From contig NC_092013.1 of the NCBI RefSeq assembly GCF_042242105.1, positions 13,881,618 to 13,945,617 on the forward strand: DNA of 64,000 nucleotides, written 5' to 3'. Each line of letters opens with the position of its first letter. The stretch's first letter is position 1. Under the pieces are notes generated by a model, which saw only the letters and a program-made list of their open reading frames with translations, did no database searches and was not told where the DNA came from. A program made the position numbers and the translations under genes. The stretch is from Pempheris klunzingeri (lineage: Eukaryota > Chordata > Actinopteri > Acropomatiformes > Pempheridae). This document shows, piece after piece, positions 26,844 through 42,622 of the stretch.

Positions 26844-29800
26844 TCTAAAAAAAAGGGAGGAAGGAGAAGCACTTTAATCATTTATACAAATCCTCCCGAT
26901 TTCAAATTCAAGGTCATATTTTCAACATAGGCGAAGTGGGCCTGAACCCAGCTTAAACCACTCTACCAGTAATGGAAGGAGAGGATTTTCACCCAGCTCA
27001 ATCAACTAAATTGTTTTACCTACAACGTATGTAAGGTACAGTTCATGGTTCAACCTTACTTTCCCATCTCAATGTCGCTAACATAATCCTGACACACAAT
27101 TTAGACTGCCAGACAAATCCTGTTAAGGCATGACTTTCCAATGATCCGAAAAGCAGTCATTATCCTGTTGACCTCAATCCCAGGGATACTCAGAATTTTA
27201 GCCAAGTGATCAATAAGCCACTTATATTAATACAGAGCCTCCAGGCACTCCCAAAGTTCAACTAATAAAATACATTTTAAAAACTCATGTCATCATCCAA
27301 ACAGCTTTCTCCATATATAACGAATTACTTAAAGTCTCATTTATCAAACCAAATGAATGCATTATTTCAAGTTTTTCCAAGGCAGTTATTTTAGGAGAGC
27401 GGGAAGATTACAGCAAATACTCCATAGAGATGCGTCTGTATAAGAAACTGATTTCATTGACATGGATTGTGATTTCAGAATAAAAACATTTGATGGACAA
27501 AACAACACTTAATGGAAACTGTATTTTCAGATTCCTTTAACCAAATCAAACAGTAAAAGTTTGAGTAAGAATAAGCAAATGAATCCACTGATCTAAGTTT
27601 GGTTACATTGCTGATGAGTATTGAATATCTGACAATTTCTGCAGAATACTGGGACACTTGTGGCCACTGACTGATGACACACGTTCAGTCCAAGTCTACT
27701 TATTAAAAAGGCACAGTTTTTGCACAGGAAGCGAAAATGACGACAACATGACTACGACAGTTGTGAACGGCTTAATAAACAGTTTTATTTTGAATAAGGT
27801 CAGTCGTCCAATTATAAATTTGTGAAAGTCATTTATCGCTTAAAAAGTCCAGTTATCCCAGAAAATGGATACGCTCGTGCTCGGATCTATCTAATTAATT
27901 ATTTAAGCGTGTCCAACAGAACCACATTTAGACACAAATGTGTAATTATACTCTTTATCTGTGTGAGAGAGTGTGTTTGAAATTATACAGATTAAGAGTT
28001 ACGACATGAGACCTTTAAACTAACATTTTGTAAATTTCCCCGTCGTGGGGCTAAAAAAGGAAATTCCAAATGTCCTCCAAAAAGCAAGTTTCTGGAGATG
28101 TTTTTTAGATGATATAGGAAAATGACAGCCCATTAACTAGACAAATTTACACCTTTTTTTTTTTTTTTTTTTTAAAAACCTAACCCTAACAGATGGCCGC
28201 ATAGCACATGTAACACTGTACGTAAAAAAGATCATTAGCACACCTGATGAACTGAGTGAAGACCACTAAAATCCAATTTAATTTTAACAATTACTGTGAG
28301 TAGCAAAGCACCATTCTATCTGACCAACCCTGCCTTCCCAGTTACCTTACCTGGTGTATTTCAGTCAGTAGGCCTATGTCACTGGAGGTTTCAGGACGAG
28401 ACTGAAAGTCTTCTCTACCTAAGTTTATCCTTTAGGTCCTCTGATTGGTTGACCTTTTTAACACAGGTTATCCTCTTAGACTCATTAATCTCTGAATAAA
28501 CGTGTCATGGAATGTAATTAATATGCAGTATCATCAAGTGACAGCAAAATGCCATTATCACCTTGAAAAGTTTGAGAAATGTTGAAAATATTTAATTTAA
28601 AAAAAGGTTTTTTCAAACATAAATACTTTTTGCCGAGAAAATAAAACAAGTTGAATCTGTTGTGCTGAATTGTATTTTTAGATGACTGTGTTTACTATTG
28701 CCCACAGTAGGTGATATAGGTTGTGGGTGTATAATAAATATCGTGGGTGTTTCTGTGTGTACATACAGTATCATTATCATCATGTCTTAAAATGTATTTA
28801 GCCATGAACACACAAAAGTGACATCTAAAAACAACTTTAATTTCAGTTCAAGCAATTATGTGCAGTTTTATAAGCGAGTGTTTATATGTGCGTGTTTCAA
28901 TAATGATTGATTAGCAAAATAATACTACCTACGTTGAAGTCATCATTTGGCTTCTGATAAATCAAGCTTTTTATTTTAGTTAAACCTGACTTTTCTCTCA
29001 CTAAATGGTGAACTCTGAAGAGTTGATCATTTGAGAATGCTCCTCAGTGATATATCAAACTCAAACACTTTGTTCTCAGTCAAATGATTACAAAGTACAA
29101 TTCATTTTCCTTGTTGACTGTTTTTATAGCATACCATTAAACTGTAATGGTAAATCTAAAAGTGGGATAGCCTAGAGTCATTTTATAGAGTTTGAGTTTT
29201 AAATATTCCACATTCAGAAATATTATTTCCCATTGACCTCTGTGGATGCTTACAGTTAAGGAGTTCCTCTCCCTCATCACTTCTCCTTTCCAAGCGCCTG
29301 ATCAGGGTCAGCTGACTGCATGATAAACAATGAGCAGTGGCAAACAGCCTGGAGTTGTAGCTCACTAGCTGTTCTCAGGTCCCTTAAGGGCAGTATGTGC
29401 CTGCTATTTTCAAAAGGTGTCCTACATTTCCAGTTTAAAATTATTTTTTTTAAATGCATCATTCTCTATGCAGTAATATACATCTGTTCTCAAAGGACCG
29501 GGCTGCTTATCTGTTCTGTTAAACAATGATAATGCAATGTTTCACAGGTCTAAAGCTGGATCACAGAAAAGGCCATAACCAGCAATATCACTGAGCAACT
29601 CCATAATCCTAAAAGCTAAAATCCTCAGTCAATGAGTCTCTAATCCTATCCATGTCCACTAACATAAACAGCTGGCAGAGCCAGCCCAGGCATTAGAAAT
29701 ATGTTTTCCTAATCATAAAAGGATGAGTTTAATCTTAATTCTTTTACACACAACATGCTTAAAGCGAGTGCCTGGATTTTCATACCGCCGGTGAGATCAC

Positions 29801-31880
29801 AAGCCTAATATACAGTCCTTCTCTTCCAGATGTCCAGTGTGACCACATACTGTACAATTAGTACTTCTCTTGCTTTAATAAACTAAAAACAAAGCTGAAT
29901 TCTCAAGGATTCCATGTATATACAAAGTTCATTTGCAAATTACATACACAAGTGGTATGATTACTGGAAAAATAGACATAAGTTAAGCTACTACATGACA
30001 GTATAAAGCAATAGAAATAACATACCTTACATGTATATTGTCAATGAACTGCCTGTGCAAAGGTTTACCTAACAATGTATGTGGTGTACTGATAGTTGAC
30101 TTAGAAAATGTGTGCAGGACTGTGATTTGCCTACAACAGTAAAACAGTTTGCATTGTATTTGCATTGCTGCCGGATAGCTGTTTTAGTCAGTTTGTAACT
30201 CTAGTTTGTTCAGAGGGCTGGGCTACAGAGGCTCTACATATATTTCTGAACAAAATCTGTAGCAATTTAGCACTATGATGTGATAAAATATTGTGGATTA
30301 AACTATTCGTATCTGACTAATTCTAATCGAATTTCTACATTTACTGAACGCAGCACTGTGCAATGATAATATGACTTGCACTGATGGAAATCTGAGAAGA
30401 TGCAGCTAAACGCCATCTTGCAGACTGCTGTCCGCTAGTTAGCCTGCTAGCAGGCTTGACAGTGTAGGCCTGCAGGCAGGGCAGAGCTAGTATTCAAGAC
30501 AGCAATGTACTCACTTTGTTACTAACAATTTCACTTGTGATATAACAATGTCCGGTAAACAAGCAAAATGATCCAACATAAACCCCGCTGCATAGATAGT
30601 TAAACCAAATAGCTTGAAGTATCTAAAGCAAAACCCGTAACCACTGCCACTTGAGGGTAGACTCAGCTCTTCCGCAATTACATGGAGTGCTATGTAGTTA
30701 GCTTTAAAGCCAACATAGTGGGTAAACCTGGAAACCCGGTGGCTGCTTGGCCTCAAGAAATCCACTTACGTACATACTAACAATCTCGTTAAACCCGACG
30801 GTGCACAGTTGATTTAATTACGACCTATCGGTATATTTATTTGCTTCTCTAATCCAGTAGTGGAGCTGAGCCTGTAAAAACTGCAAGGTCGGGCGGCGAT
30901 GGCCTGTTTGACTTCAGTAAGCTCAAACTGCAATAACAGATGGGGGTGATTTTACATAAAGTAGATCACCATCTATCATCGATCTCTGCATAGCTGCTGA
31001 TTAGCTAACTGCTGATAAATAACTAACATTACTAACCCAAGTTAAAGGCGTTGCACCGGCGCGGTCGTTTCGTTGCAGGAAGGCAGCAATGTGCTAACTT
31101 ATTAGTTCGGCTTGGGGAAAAAAATAGGGTGTTAACGCGGCTCCAATAACTCACGTTACTAAAGTATGGATGTTATATACATGTATCTAATGTGTGATTT
31201 TCAAGAAACTAGTGATACTGAGTGCTCTGCTATCGCTAATAACCCGATATTTGCTGTTAATTTGTTTACGGGACGTTTATTGTTCCAGCCCAACCCAGTG
31301 TGTCATCATCAACTGACAGCAACATCTTTAAATGCAACATTTTGAGTACAAAGCAACACTGAGCTAACTATGAAGCTCAATATGGCAACATTACCAATCC
31401 AGTTGGTGTCAATACCTCCTGGCTGTTTAATACCCAGTACTTTAAGTGCTGTATTTTAGGCCGAGAGGCTCCTCCGCTGGGCCATCACTGACATCAAGCC
31501 TCACTGGCCAACATTAACGTCACTTAAACCAGCCAGGGGCTTTCGCTAACATTAACACTGGTTAACCTAACTCAACTGTCTGGATGCATAAGCCTGTTGG
31601 GTGAAGAAAAAGTTTTGTTGCAATGTGCTAAACCGCCCCAAAAGCGGGGCGCCAGGATCCTCCGCTGCAGACACTCCTGTACCTTCCCTACTTGTATCTG
31701 CTTACGATGAAACAGCCAACTTAACGTTAGCTAACCGCAGCTAACTAAATGGCTAGGGAGCTAGCTATCGCTACCCCACCCCCGGACAGTTCAATTCCGC
31801 CACAATTTATCAGCTAATGGTGCGAACAGTTACTGTGAAACATACACAAGCAGCATGACCGTCGCTTTATTTCACCTTAC
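26844..31880 (-). other. gnb1: gnb1 intron 1 (5' UTR intron)
   Basis: The 5' UTR part of coding exon 1 begins at 26844 behind the acceptor CCTTTTTTTTAG. The matching upstream donor AATCAG|GTAAGG is at 31881/31880. The intron of about 5 kb holds no recognisable exon. It contains a poly-T run (28154-28174) and, at 30420-30411, a minus-strand AAGATGGCG motif that could mark an internal promoter. Confidence 0.6.
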
Positions 31881-32350
31881 CTGATTCAATTTGCGCTTGT
31901 TTTTGCGTTTTGGCATTGACTGGAAAACAGGACGGCGTACACCTCCGATCCACGCATCAACGGACAGCGCAGCGCTAGCTTACTAACTAGCTAGCCAGCT
32001 AGCGTTAGTTTTCCGAGGAGCAGCCCTTCGCGAACGCGCAGGCTACGGCTAGAGAGCCTGACAACCTCAGTCAACCAACCGGAGAGGGGAGGGTGGGGGA
32101 GCACACCCACTAGCCTCGCACTGAAGACGCTGCCCGGGCGGACAAAAAAAGAGGCTAATCTTCAAAGTCACTCTGCCTCATTCAACTAGACAGCCGACGG
32201 TCCCCCTTAAGCCCAGCCTAACATCTGCCCTGTCTGTAGGATCGCTCCGGTCCGGCCATCGAACGACGAGATGGGCGCGGTAACCCTGCAGTCAGCGCTG
32301 GGAAACCCCACGCTGCAGCAGCGACGACTGGAGCCTCATCAACCCTCAGC
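31881..32350 (-). promoter_or_regulatory. gnb1: gnb1 non-coding first exon and CpG-rich promoter
   Basis: GC- and CpG-rich sequence with a splice donor at its downstream end (31880-31879). It includes GCTAGC/GTTAGC palindromic words (31,975-32,010) and a CpG-dense block (32,020-32,340). The transcription start cannot be fixed by eye. Confidence 0.55.
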
Positions 32351-35074
32351 CAGACATCAGTGATCAGCCTCTGTGTAGCTAATGTCTCTCACCTCTCATT
32401 TGGTACATGTGCAAGTCATTAAAGTGGACCGAAAGACAGGGGGACACGGTGTGTGTTTATTTCTCTTAAATCAGTCAGTCAGTCTGGCCCCTTCTCTCGG
32501 CTCCTGAAGTAGGAAGTCATATTAATGATTTCAACAGGGTTCTCCTTTGCTGGCTAATAATAGCAGTGTCCACAACACAATCTGCCTCTGGTAATTAGGA
32601 GATAGTGTGTCCTGATTTTCATGTGTGTAATCTACTTACTGGAGCATAAGGAGATTCACAACAGATTTTTAAATCAGAAATATTTAGTGTGTTCAAATGT
32701 AATTCCAAGAAGTTTTTCTACTGTGGCGCTTAATTAATCATTGGTCCCTTTGTGGTGTGTTTCTAGGAAGCTGTCACAGTTATATGTATATATAGCCCTA
32801 TATATAAGTCCTTTTCCCAGGCATGTCAGAGATTTATCATAAATAATGTGCAACACAGCAACTTTTCTTGATTAAATAGTTTACTGGATAGACACACAGT
32901 TGTGGTCAAAGTTGGAGTTTGGTGCTATAGTCCGTACAGTACCTCAAACAAATGGTAGTCAGTTGAGTTGAGTTTGAGATTGAGATCAACATTTGTGTTG
33001 CAGACAGACCTGAGAATATACTTTTTATATAGCCCACATTACAACAAGACAGTTCAGTCACACAAAGTCATCTCACACAGAGACTCACTAGTTAAAAAGA
33101 TCTAAATAAGTCCTATTATTAGAAATATTAGTGAGTAGAACTTCTGAGTCTGTAAGAGACTTCAGTTCATTTTGCCTTTTATTCCCAAGCTATGTGTGTA
33201 TAGCACCAGAAACCAGTAATAACATACACAAGTGCACAATGTACCAAATACTGAAGCATCCAAACATGTGATTTGGAAATCCTATGAAATAATTGCTGTT
33301 ACTTGAGTGATTTGTAACTACACTGATAAAATTGCTTGTTGACGAGGGTTCAGGAGCACGGTCACACTTCTAATCACCTGTCAAGCCTCCTTCCTTTATA
33401 TTTGGTTAACCAGTCCTCTCCCATTTGTCTGAGTTTTCTAGAGCCGCACAACATCCACCTATCCCTCCCCACACCCATTCGTCATCTCACCTCTGTTCTC
33501 TCTGTTCCTTACATACTGTCCGGAGTTTGAAGTATGCTCGTGACACAAAGGCCCAGACAGACCCCCTGCTCCACCCTCCTGTTCATCTGTCCCATACCAG
33601 CCTACCCATCCACCTACACCCATCCATCTTCGACATCCAACACTGTCTTACGTCACTAAATCTTGACTCAAATGTTGTTGTCATATGATCCTTGAGACAT
33701 GAAGCTGTTTTGTCCAGCTGATTTTTGATCTCCTCTTCTCTTTTTCACCACATATACCACAATAAGTATATTTAGGATGTCACTGTAATAGCCTGTAAGC
33801 AGAGCTTCAAGTATCCCTGCACATGAAGTGAATCAACATGGCAATTCAATCTGATTATTAGGTACATCTTTATTATGGCTTGTCACCAGAATTTTGATGC
33901 TAGCATTTGATCTTATTGTGTAAATTAATTCGGTTGCAAAATTAAAGCAGGAAGAAAACAGTATTTCCGAGCCTATTTGCCTGATCATAAACAATGCTGC
34001 TTTGTAGATACACAAGTTGTCAGTGGGCAGCTATGCAAATTACCATCAACACTGTCAGGGAAAATGTTGGAGTAAATGTTTTTGGCCTTATATGTATCAA
34101 GTAACCTCTCTTTTCCTCTGAATTGCATGGGTCACAAGGACACAATTTGGTCATTTTAGCCAGTTAAATTAACCAGCATTTTCATTAATTTATTGATTTA
34201 TTCTTCTACAGGATTGATTCAAACTTAACCATCTCTGAATTTTTTTTATTACGTTTTGTTCTGACTTATAGGACTTACTTTGTGGTTCAGTCATACCACT
34301 GCCCATTCTGCTAACAGTGAACATGTTTTTCACGAGTGAACAAAAATAGAATAGAAATAAAGTAGAGTATAACAATAGAAATTTAAAGTGGTCATTAACT
34401 AACTTGCTGACTGTCGGCTAGTTTACATGTTTAGTCCGAATACCTTGATAAAGTCTGTGTTACAGCTTTGAATTTCTATTCACAGTAAACTCTGTGATCA
34501 TCAGAGGCATGTGGCATACAGAGACTCGTAGCTCTTCCCCTTGACTAACAAATGTGAAATTCTTAATGTCCCCATTGCAATGTTGGAAATAACTTCTTGT
34601 AGTTAAGTGCCTCCTTATTTGGTCGTCTGCTTTCATGTGAGTCACTTGGGGCTGCACAAACACCTGTTAATGGCTAACAGCAAGCTAATTGCACTTCCCA
34701 TAAGTGGGCCATGTGATGCTGAGGTCAGGAAATACAACTGATAGTTTATACATTTTGTTATCTTGTCTTTAGCCCTTTCTGCCTTGCTTACGTTGAGAGT
34801 AACATCATATTGTAACTAACAACTTTATCAAACTAGTTATTTTCAAATAAAACTATGTTGTTTACCTTTTGTTAGTCAAGATCGGTATCCAAATATTCCT
34901 CATGGGTGTTTGGCAAGTCCATCCTTTAAGTGCCATAAAAGGTCCTGAAGCTCATCTAAACTCTGGGGAAACATCATTAGTGGTGCAGTAATGATGAGGC
35001 TAAGACATCCCCTCATTCTGTAGTTACTGCTGTCACAGAGCTTGTCCTCAGCCTGGTTTAGACTTCCAGAAAAA
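32351..35074. other. Gene-free stretch between gnb1 and calml6
   Basis: AT-rich sequence, with a C/T-rich patch at 33,360-33,650 that produces short chance open frames on the plus strand. I saw no splice-bounded exon or recognisable element. The calml6 promoter should lie at the right end. Confidence 0.5.
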
Positions 35075-36242
35075 ATGGTGAGAACCACATGCAAAAGGAA
35101 CTAACTCCATATACAAAACTGTATCTATGTAATTAACATTGTTAAAATCAACATGAGGTTATTTTGGAAGCACTGCTGTGCTGATCTATGCTATATTAAT
35201 GTCAAATACTGCAACAACCTTGTTTTCTTCCAGGCCAGCAAGTTAACACAACAGCAGATCACAGAGTACAAAGGAGTTTTCGAGATGTTCGATGAAGAGG
35301 GAAATGGGGACGTGAAGACACAGGAGCTGGAGAGACTGATGAGTTTAATGGGCATCAATCCTACAAAGAGAGAGCTCATCCAGATGGCTAAAGACGTGGA
35401 CAAAGATGGTGAATATAATCCTGTAATGACTGTAAACTCCATATGATGGAAACATCTAACTTCTACATTTAACTGAAATCACAACAGTGGCCATTCTCAG
35501 GTTGGCTTTTTGGCCGTACTGGGCCACTGAGTGAGTGTAAGATTAGGTTAGGGTCTTTCGCACATCTGTGATAGCATATCACTTGAACATAAACTTTTTT
35601 AGGTATAAATAATAAAATAAATGAAATGTAGTCCAGTAGGCTACAACAGCCCTGCCATGAATTGTATCTTCCTGGAGCACATAATCTTGATTTTTGGCTA
35701 AACTGTGTCATAAATGAGTTGACTCAACTGTACCACAGTGGTGAAGGAGTATTTGATTGCGTTGCATTGTAAGATATACCTCTTTACATACATGAGCAAT
35801 GTCTTTAAATGTTTTTAAGCAGTGCCTTGCATGAATTCTAAGCTGCAATCGGAGGTGAGGTTGGAAGTAGAAGTTTTATCTGTCTAAAGTTTAATCTGAA
35901 CCAAGAAAGCAATTAAACTGCTTAATTGTGTTCTTTAATGATAGAACGGCGTTCACATTTCCCATTAACATTAAACTAAAGTTTTAATTACAAATCTAGA
36001 TACATTTAGGATGTAGAAAGCAAACCCATGTGTAACTTTTCCACAGAGCAACATCTTCTAAAATGCATTAGAAAAAAAGGCAGACATTATCTAATACTGC
36101 AGTGCTCTGGTTTTGCTGCAGGTTGGTACATTCGTCACTAGGTGTCAGTGTTTCTCAGTGTGTGATTTGGGCTTTACTTTATAAATAGGGTGTTGGTGCA
36201 TCCCATAATTGCACCACACACACAGACACACAGACACAGACA

Positions 36243-36292
<50 letters not shown>

Positions 36293-38347
36293 TACCTCAG
36301 GACATGATCAGAATCATATTAGATGTTTTTTTTAACATCCTGCAATTGGACGAAGTTTAAAATGAATTGAATTAAAATGTTCCCAATATTGATTCTTTTC
36401 TGATTGAAAGTCACTCTTATTTATATCACTTACAGCACAATCCAGATTTAGTTCCCAATGATAGCAAATATATTTCCTGCCATCACAGTGAAGCTTAATC
36501 ACACAGCAAAAGAAAATCTAAGGTTATATCTGCAGTCCGTGTCATGTGACCTGAACAGGGGCTTCATTATGTTCCCAGCACAGCTCTAAAATACTGCACC
36601 GTGATTTCCTGCCTTCTGCTAATTGAAGGAAACCATCATATCAAGTTGGCTTTATCTGATATAAATAAAGGCTTCATGTCAAATTAAGTTCCCTTTAACA
36701 TAACTAACATGCTATATTTGTGTCACTTCATCTCTAATGCTGGAGGATGTAATTTGTCATTTTCTTTCCTGTTTTCTACTTCCCCTGTTCTTATGCCTCT
36801 TGCTTTATTACCTCCCTTCTCTTTCTGAACTGAGAAGGGGAAAGAACAGATGTAAAGCTGCCATTTTTATTAATTAGTTTTGGCATTTTGATGTCAAAGC
36901 TATATTGCGGAGATTTGCTTTACAATAAATTGCAATTAATACTGAGTCTCAGCTGTAGATACATGAATGTTTTTATCCTAATAGAGGAATCTAGGTTCTG
37001 AATAAACTGAAATGTTTTTGGTTGGGTTTTTTTTATTTCTCATTTTTTTCCCCCAAGATTTTCTTCTTTTGTGGGACCATGGCATTTCTCAGAGTGTGTT
37101 GGGAAGCAGATAATCTGTGGTGGTTGGATGATTGAAGTAAAGGCTTTAATGCTGTATTTAATTTCACTGCACATAAAAATAACATGACCTCTAATGCATC
37201 GTTTTTAAGTATTTATGTTCATATAAATACATCTGTCTTTGTGTTCTCTGTGTCTGTCCACAAAAGTAAGAAACAGATAATGATGTTTTGTTTAAACAGA
37301 CTGTTTTCCTGACGTTTCAGGTAAAGGGATATTTAACTGTGACAGCTTCCTGGGTCTGATGGCCCTGTACCACGAAAGAACCAAGAACCAGGATGCTGAA
37401 CTCAGAGCTGCTTTTAAAGTATTTGACAAAGAGGCCAAGGGATATATTGACTGGAACACACTCAAGTGAGTATAACATACGTGGACAAACATTTCTTACT
37501 ACACTATTACGACAAGTAATTATTTATATGGATCCCAAATTAGAATTCAAATGAGACAAATAAGATTTAAAAAACGTAGACTCAGGAAACAAGAACATGC
37601 CCAGCAAGTTGTGTTAACTCAGTGCTGTCATCATGCTTTTTTCAATGTTTCCTTTATGTTTAATAATTATTTCCAGATATGTACTGATGAATGCAGGGGA
37701 ACCGCTCAGTGAGATCGAGGCAGAGCAGATGATGAAGGAGGCAGATAAAGACAGTGATGGAACCATTGATTATGAAGGTATGAATGCATATTCAGGATTT
37801 AAATCACGGGTCATAACTGTTCTAATAAAAACATACATTTAATGTTATACTATGTTATCGAAGTTTTGGCAGGACTGTATTACTTTTTCTGTTTTGTAGA
37901 AGTGTTGTCCTCTTAATCTTTATGGTTGATTTCTTAGAATTGCTGAGGGGGAAAAAGTAACAAGCTACTCAGTAACAAGATAAATCTGATATCAGTTTTA
38001 CTGATTCAACGTGTAAATATTTATGCTGAAGGATTAAAATTAAATCCAATGTTTTGAACACTACAGCCTTCATTAAAAATTGTAAATTTACTCCAAAAGT
38101 TACTTTCTAATGTTTGCTAATGATTCAGGTTGACTTTAGAACTGCCAACTATTGTTGTGTGTTATTTAATGAAATGACAAAAATATACATACATGTGTAT
38201 ATATATACATATATGTCCAAATACACTAGTATATTAAAAAAAAAAAGTAGTAAGTAAATGATATGAATATGATGTTATTCACTGCTGATCTTAACTCTTT
38301 CAGAATTCGTGGCCATGATGACTGGGAACTTGTTCAAAATGAGCTGA
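35075..38347 (+). CDS. calml6: Calglandulin / calmodulin-like 6 (EF-hand protein)
   Basis: This is a calmodulin-family Ca2+-binding protein first known as calglandulin. Exons are 35075-35077, 35234-35408, 37321-37465, 37677-37777 and 38304-38347, giving 155 residues (calglandulin about 156). The first coding exon is just the ATG followed by donor GTGAGA, as in vertebrate calmodulin genes. EF loop 1 (DEEGNGDVKTQE) and loop 4 (DKDSDGTIDYEE) keep the canonical acidic positions 1, 3, 5 and 12. Loop 2 (DKDGKGIFNCDS) and loop 3 (DKEAKGYIDWNT) lack the Glu at position 12 and probably do not bind Ca2+, a pattern shared with known calglandulins. The segment ELRAAFKVFDKE.KGYIDWN and YVLMNAGEPLSEIEAEQMMK identify the family. 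AATAAA lies at 38500-38505. Adjacent to gnb1, as in human. Confidence 0.94.
36212..36290 (+). repeat. (CA)n microsatellite in calml6 intron 2
   Basis: An imperfect CACACAGA stretch followed by a long uninterrupted CA run. Confidence 0.9.
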
Positions 38348-38505
38348 AGACCTGGTGGATTTTCTGCAGCTGGTGTGATTATATATATAAAACATCATTG
38401 TTTTATATTGCTCAACATATTTCTAGCTGTATGTGCGGAAATATGTGCGTTCACATGTCTGTGTAATTTGTGAGCTACTGTACAAATCCTTCACAATAGA
38501 ATAAA

Positions 38506-40209
38506 ACAAATCTGACAAAGTGACTTGTCAGTGATCTTTTATTTCTGTCTGTTTCTCATAAATTCAGGTCATAGAGGATTAGACAGAAGATATCATAGGG
38601 TTAATTTCCCCAGACCTACCACCCGGATGCAGTCATTCACAAGCGTCTGACAGCATCTGGTGTGCAGAGCCATTAAATCCCACTCTCACCCCTGCAAAGC
38701 CAAACAGACAGCTGATGGAGCCAACCGCATCCATCGCCTTGAAGCCATTAGACCAATAGCAGAGCGCAGGGGGAGGGCGCTTGCCGTACTGATCTTTGTT
38801 TGCAGCATCCCTTGAGCAGCCTCTGTTGTGTGAAATACAAGAAAGGGCAAAGCCGGGGGCGGTGCACCCTGGGAGGTAATCGAAGAACGGGAAGGGGATC
38901 TCTTGGAGGCTGCCGGGGTCGGATTACTCTGGTGTGTGGAGTCCATCTTCAGGGAAAATGGCTGTTTTGTCAATGTAAACAGTCTGTACCTGCATTGCTA
39001 AAGAGGGGAAGCAGAAGAGGAGGAGGAGGAGGAGGGGCAGCCGCTGGAGGAAATGCTGCCTCTTCCAATGAAAATTTCCCTTCTCTAGCTATCCCCGGCC
39101 TGCAGCAGCTCACCTCTGAAGTCATGCATGTTGTATGTTAAGGTACGTATGCACCTCTAATCTGAGAGGACACATGGAGCAGGACCTGGTCACGTTGGCA
39201 GGATTAGTGGGTCAGCTGTTGGTGCAGGGCGGCTGAGATACAGTGGGGTTTGACTAAAAATAACATTGTTATGTGCCAGTATCACACACTAATAAGACCA
39301 TAACATGATTCACACAAAGATGCTGCATAGGCTCTGTGTTGTTGCAGTGCTGGCATTGTTAACAACGGACTGAATGACTGAATCCAGCCTTTGGTTTTCA
39401 TTGGTTGTTTGCTTCAGCTGCACATGTTCCTCATTAAGAGCTCAAAGCCGACAGGATGCACCAAGGAGAGAGGAATGGATCATGTGTCTATTTTCTGCCT
39501 TCCTGTGCCACCACATAACACTGCCTTAAAGTGAAAACCATATTCATGTTTTAAAACTCCTCTTATGTGTAAAGCGCCAGGATAAATGTGTGCAGCATGT
39601 GTGTGGGTGGGAGATACATGTACCGAGTCTTGGATGCATTGGATATTTTTGGAAGGTGTGTGTGTGTGTGTGTGTGTGTGGGTGTAAGTTTGAGTTTGAC
39701 GTTTGAACGCACTGCCAACACATTTCCTCACAATGCACGTTACAGTTTGAGTGGTTACTATTCCCTGGTATCTTATCAAGTTTGTTTTGTCACTTTCTTC
39801 CTTTGTTAACCACATCCTGCCTGAAACACCTACCACAGCTCTGCTGGCACAATCGGCCAGGGTTTGAATGAAATCGACAGTGGGGTGTTCCAAAACTTAA
39901 AAAAATAATAAAGATTGAAAGACATTTCAGCATTTTGGTTGCCATTAAAGCATCATCTCACCTTTTCTATATACCCCCTCTAATGTATTTCATCCTATAA
40001 CATACTAGGCTAAAATAAGTAAAATAACTATTTATTAATCATCTATTGTTTTGTCTTTAGGTTTTAGTCTCCAGATCATATGGCCAAAGCATCAGCAATG
40101 CCTCAGCGCACCTCAAACCAGAGGGGAGACACCAGCGTCGACCATGAGGCGCACTAGAGGCTGAGCGACATAACAACATCCACCCAGAGATCGAAAATAC
40201 ATCCTTCAG
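38506..40209. other. Spacer and probable 5' non-coding exons of the C3orf18 homologue
   Basis: A G-rich block with GAGGAGGAGG (39,014-39,035) is followed by a plausible donor (TTAAG|GTACGT) at 39141/39142. An acceptor TTGTCTTTAG at 40050-40059 opens the exon that runs into the coding start at 40231. A GT repeat lies at 39656-39681. These non-coding exons are inferred from splice signals only. The human synteny switch described in the findings falls in this interval. Confidence 0.35.
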
Positions 40210-40230
40210 GTGAAACAGTTGCACCTGACC

Positions 40231-42622
<2,392 letters not shown>

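Noticed and set aside
33336-33688. Two overlapping plus-strand open frames (64 and 87 codons) between gnb1 and calml6
   Set aside because: C/T-rich sequence with no domain, no splice context and no similarity that I can recognise.
39480-39893. 137-codon minus-strand open frame with a His/Thr run
   Set aside because: The His/Thr run is the translation of the GT microsatellite at 39656-39681. Nothing else supports a protein.
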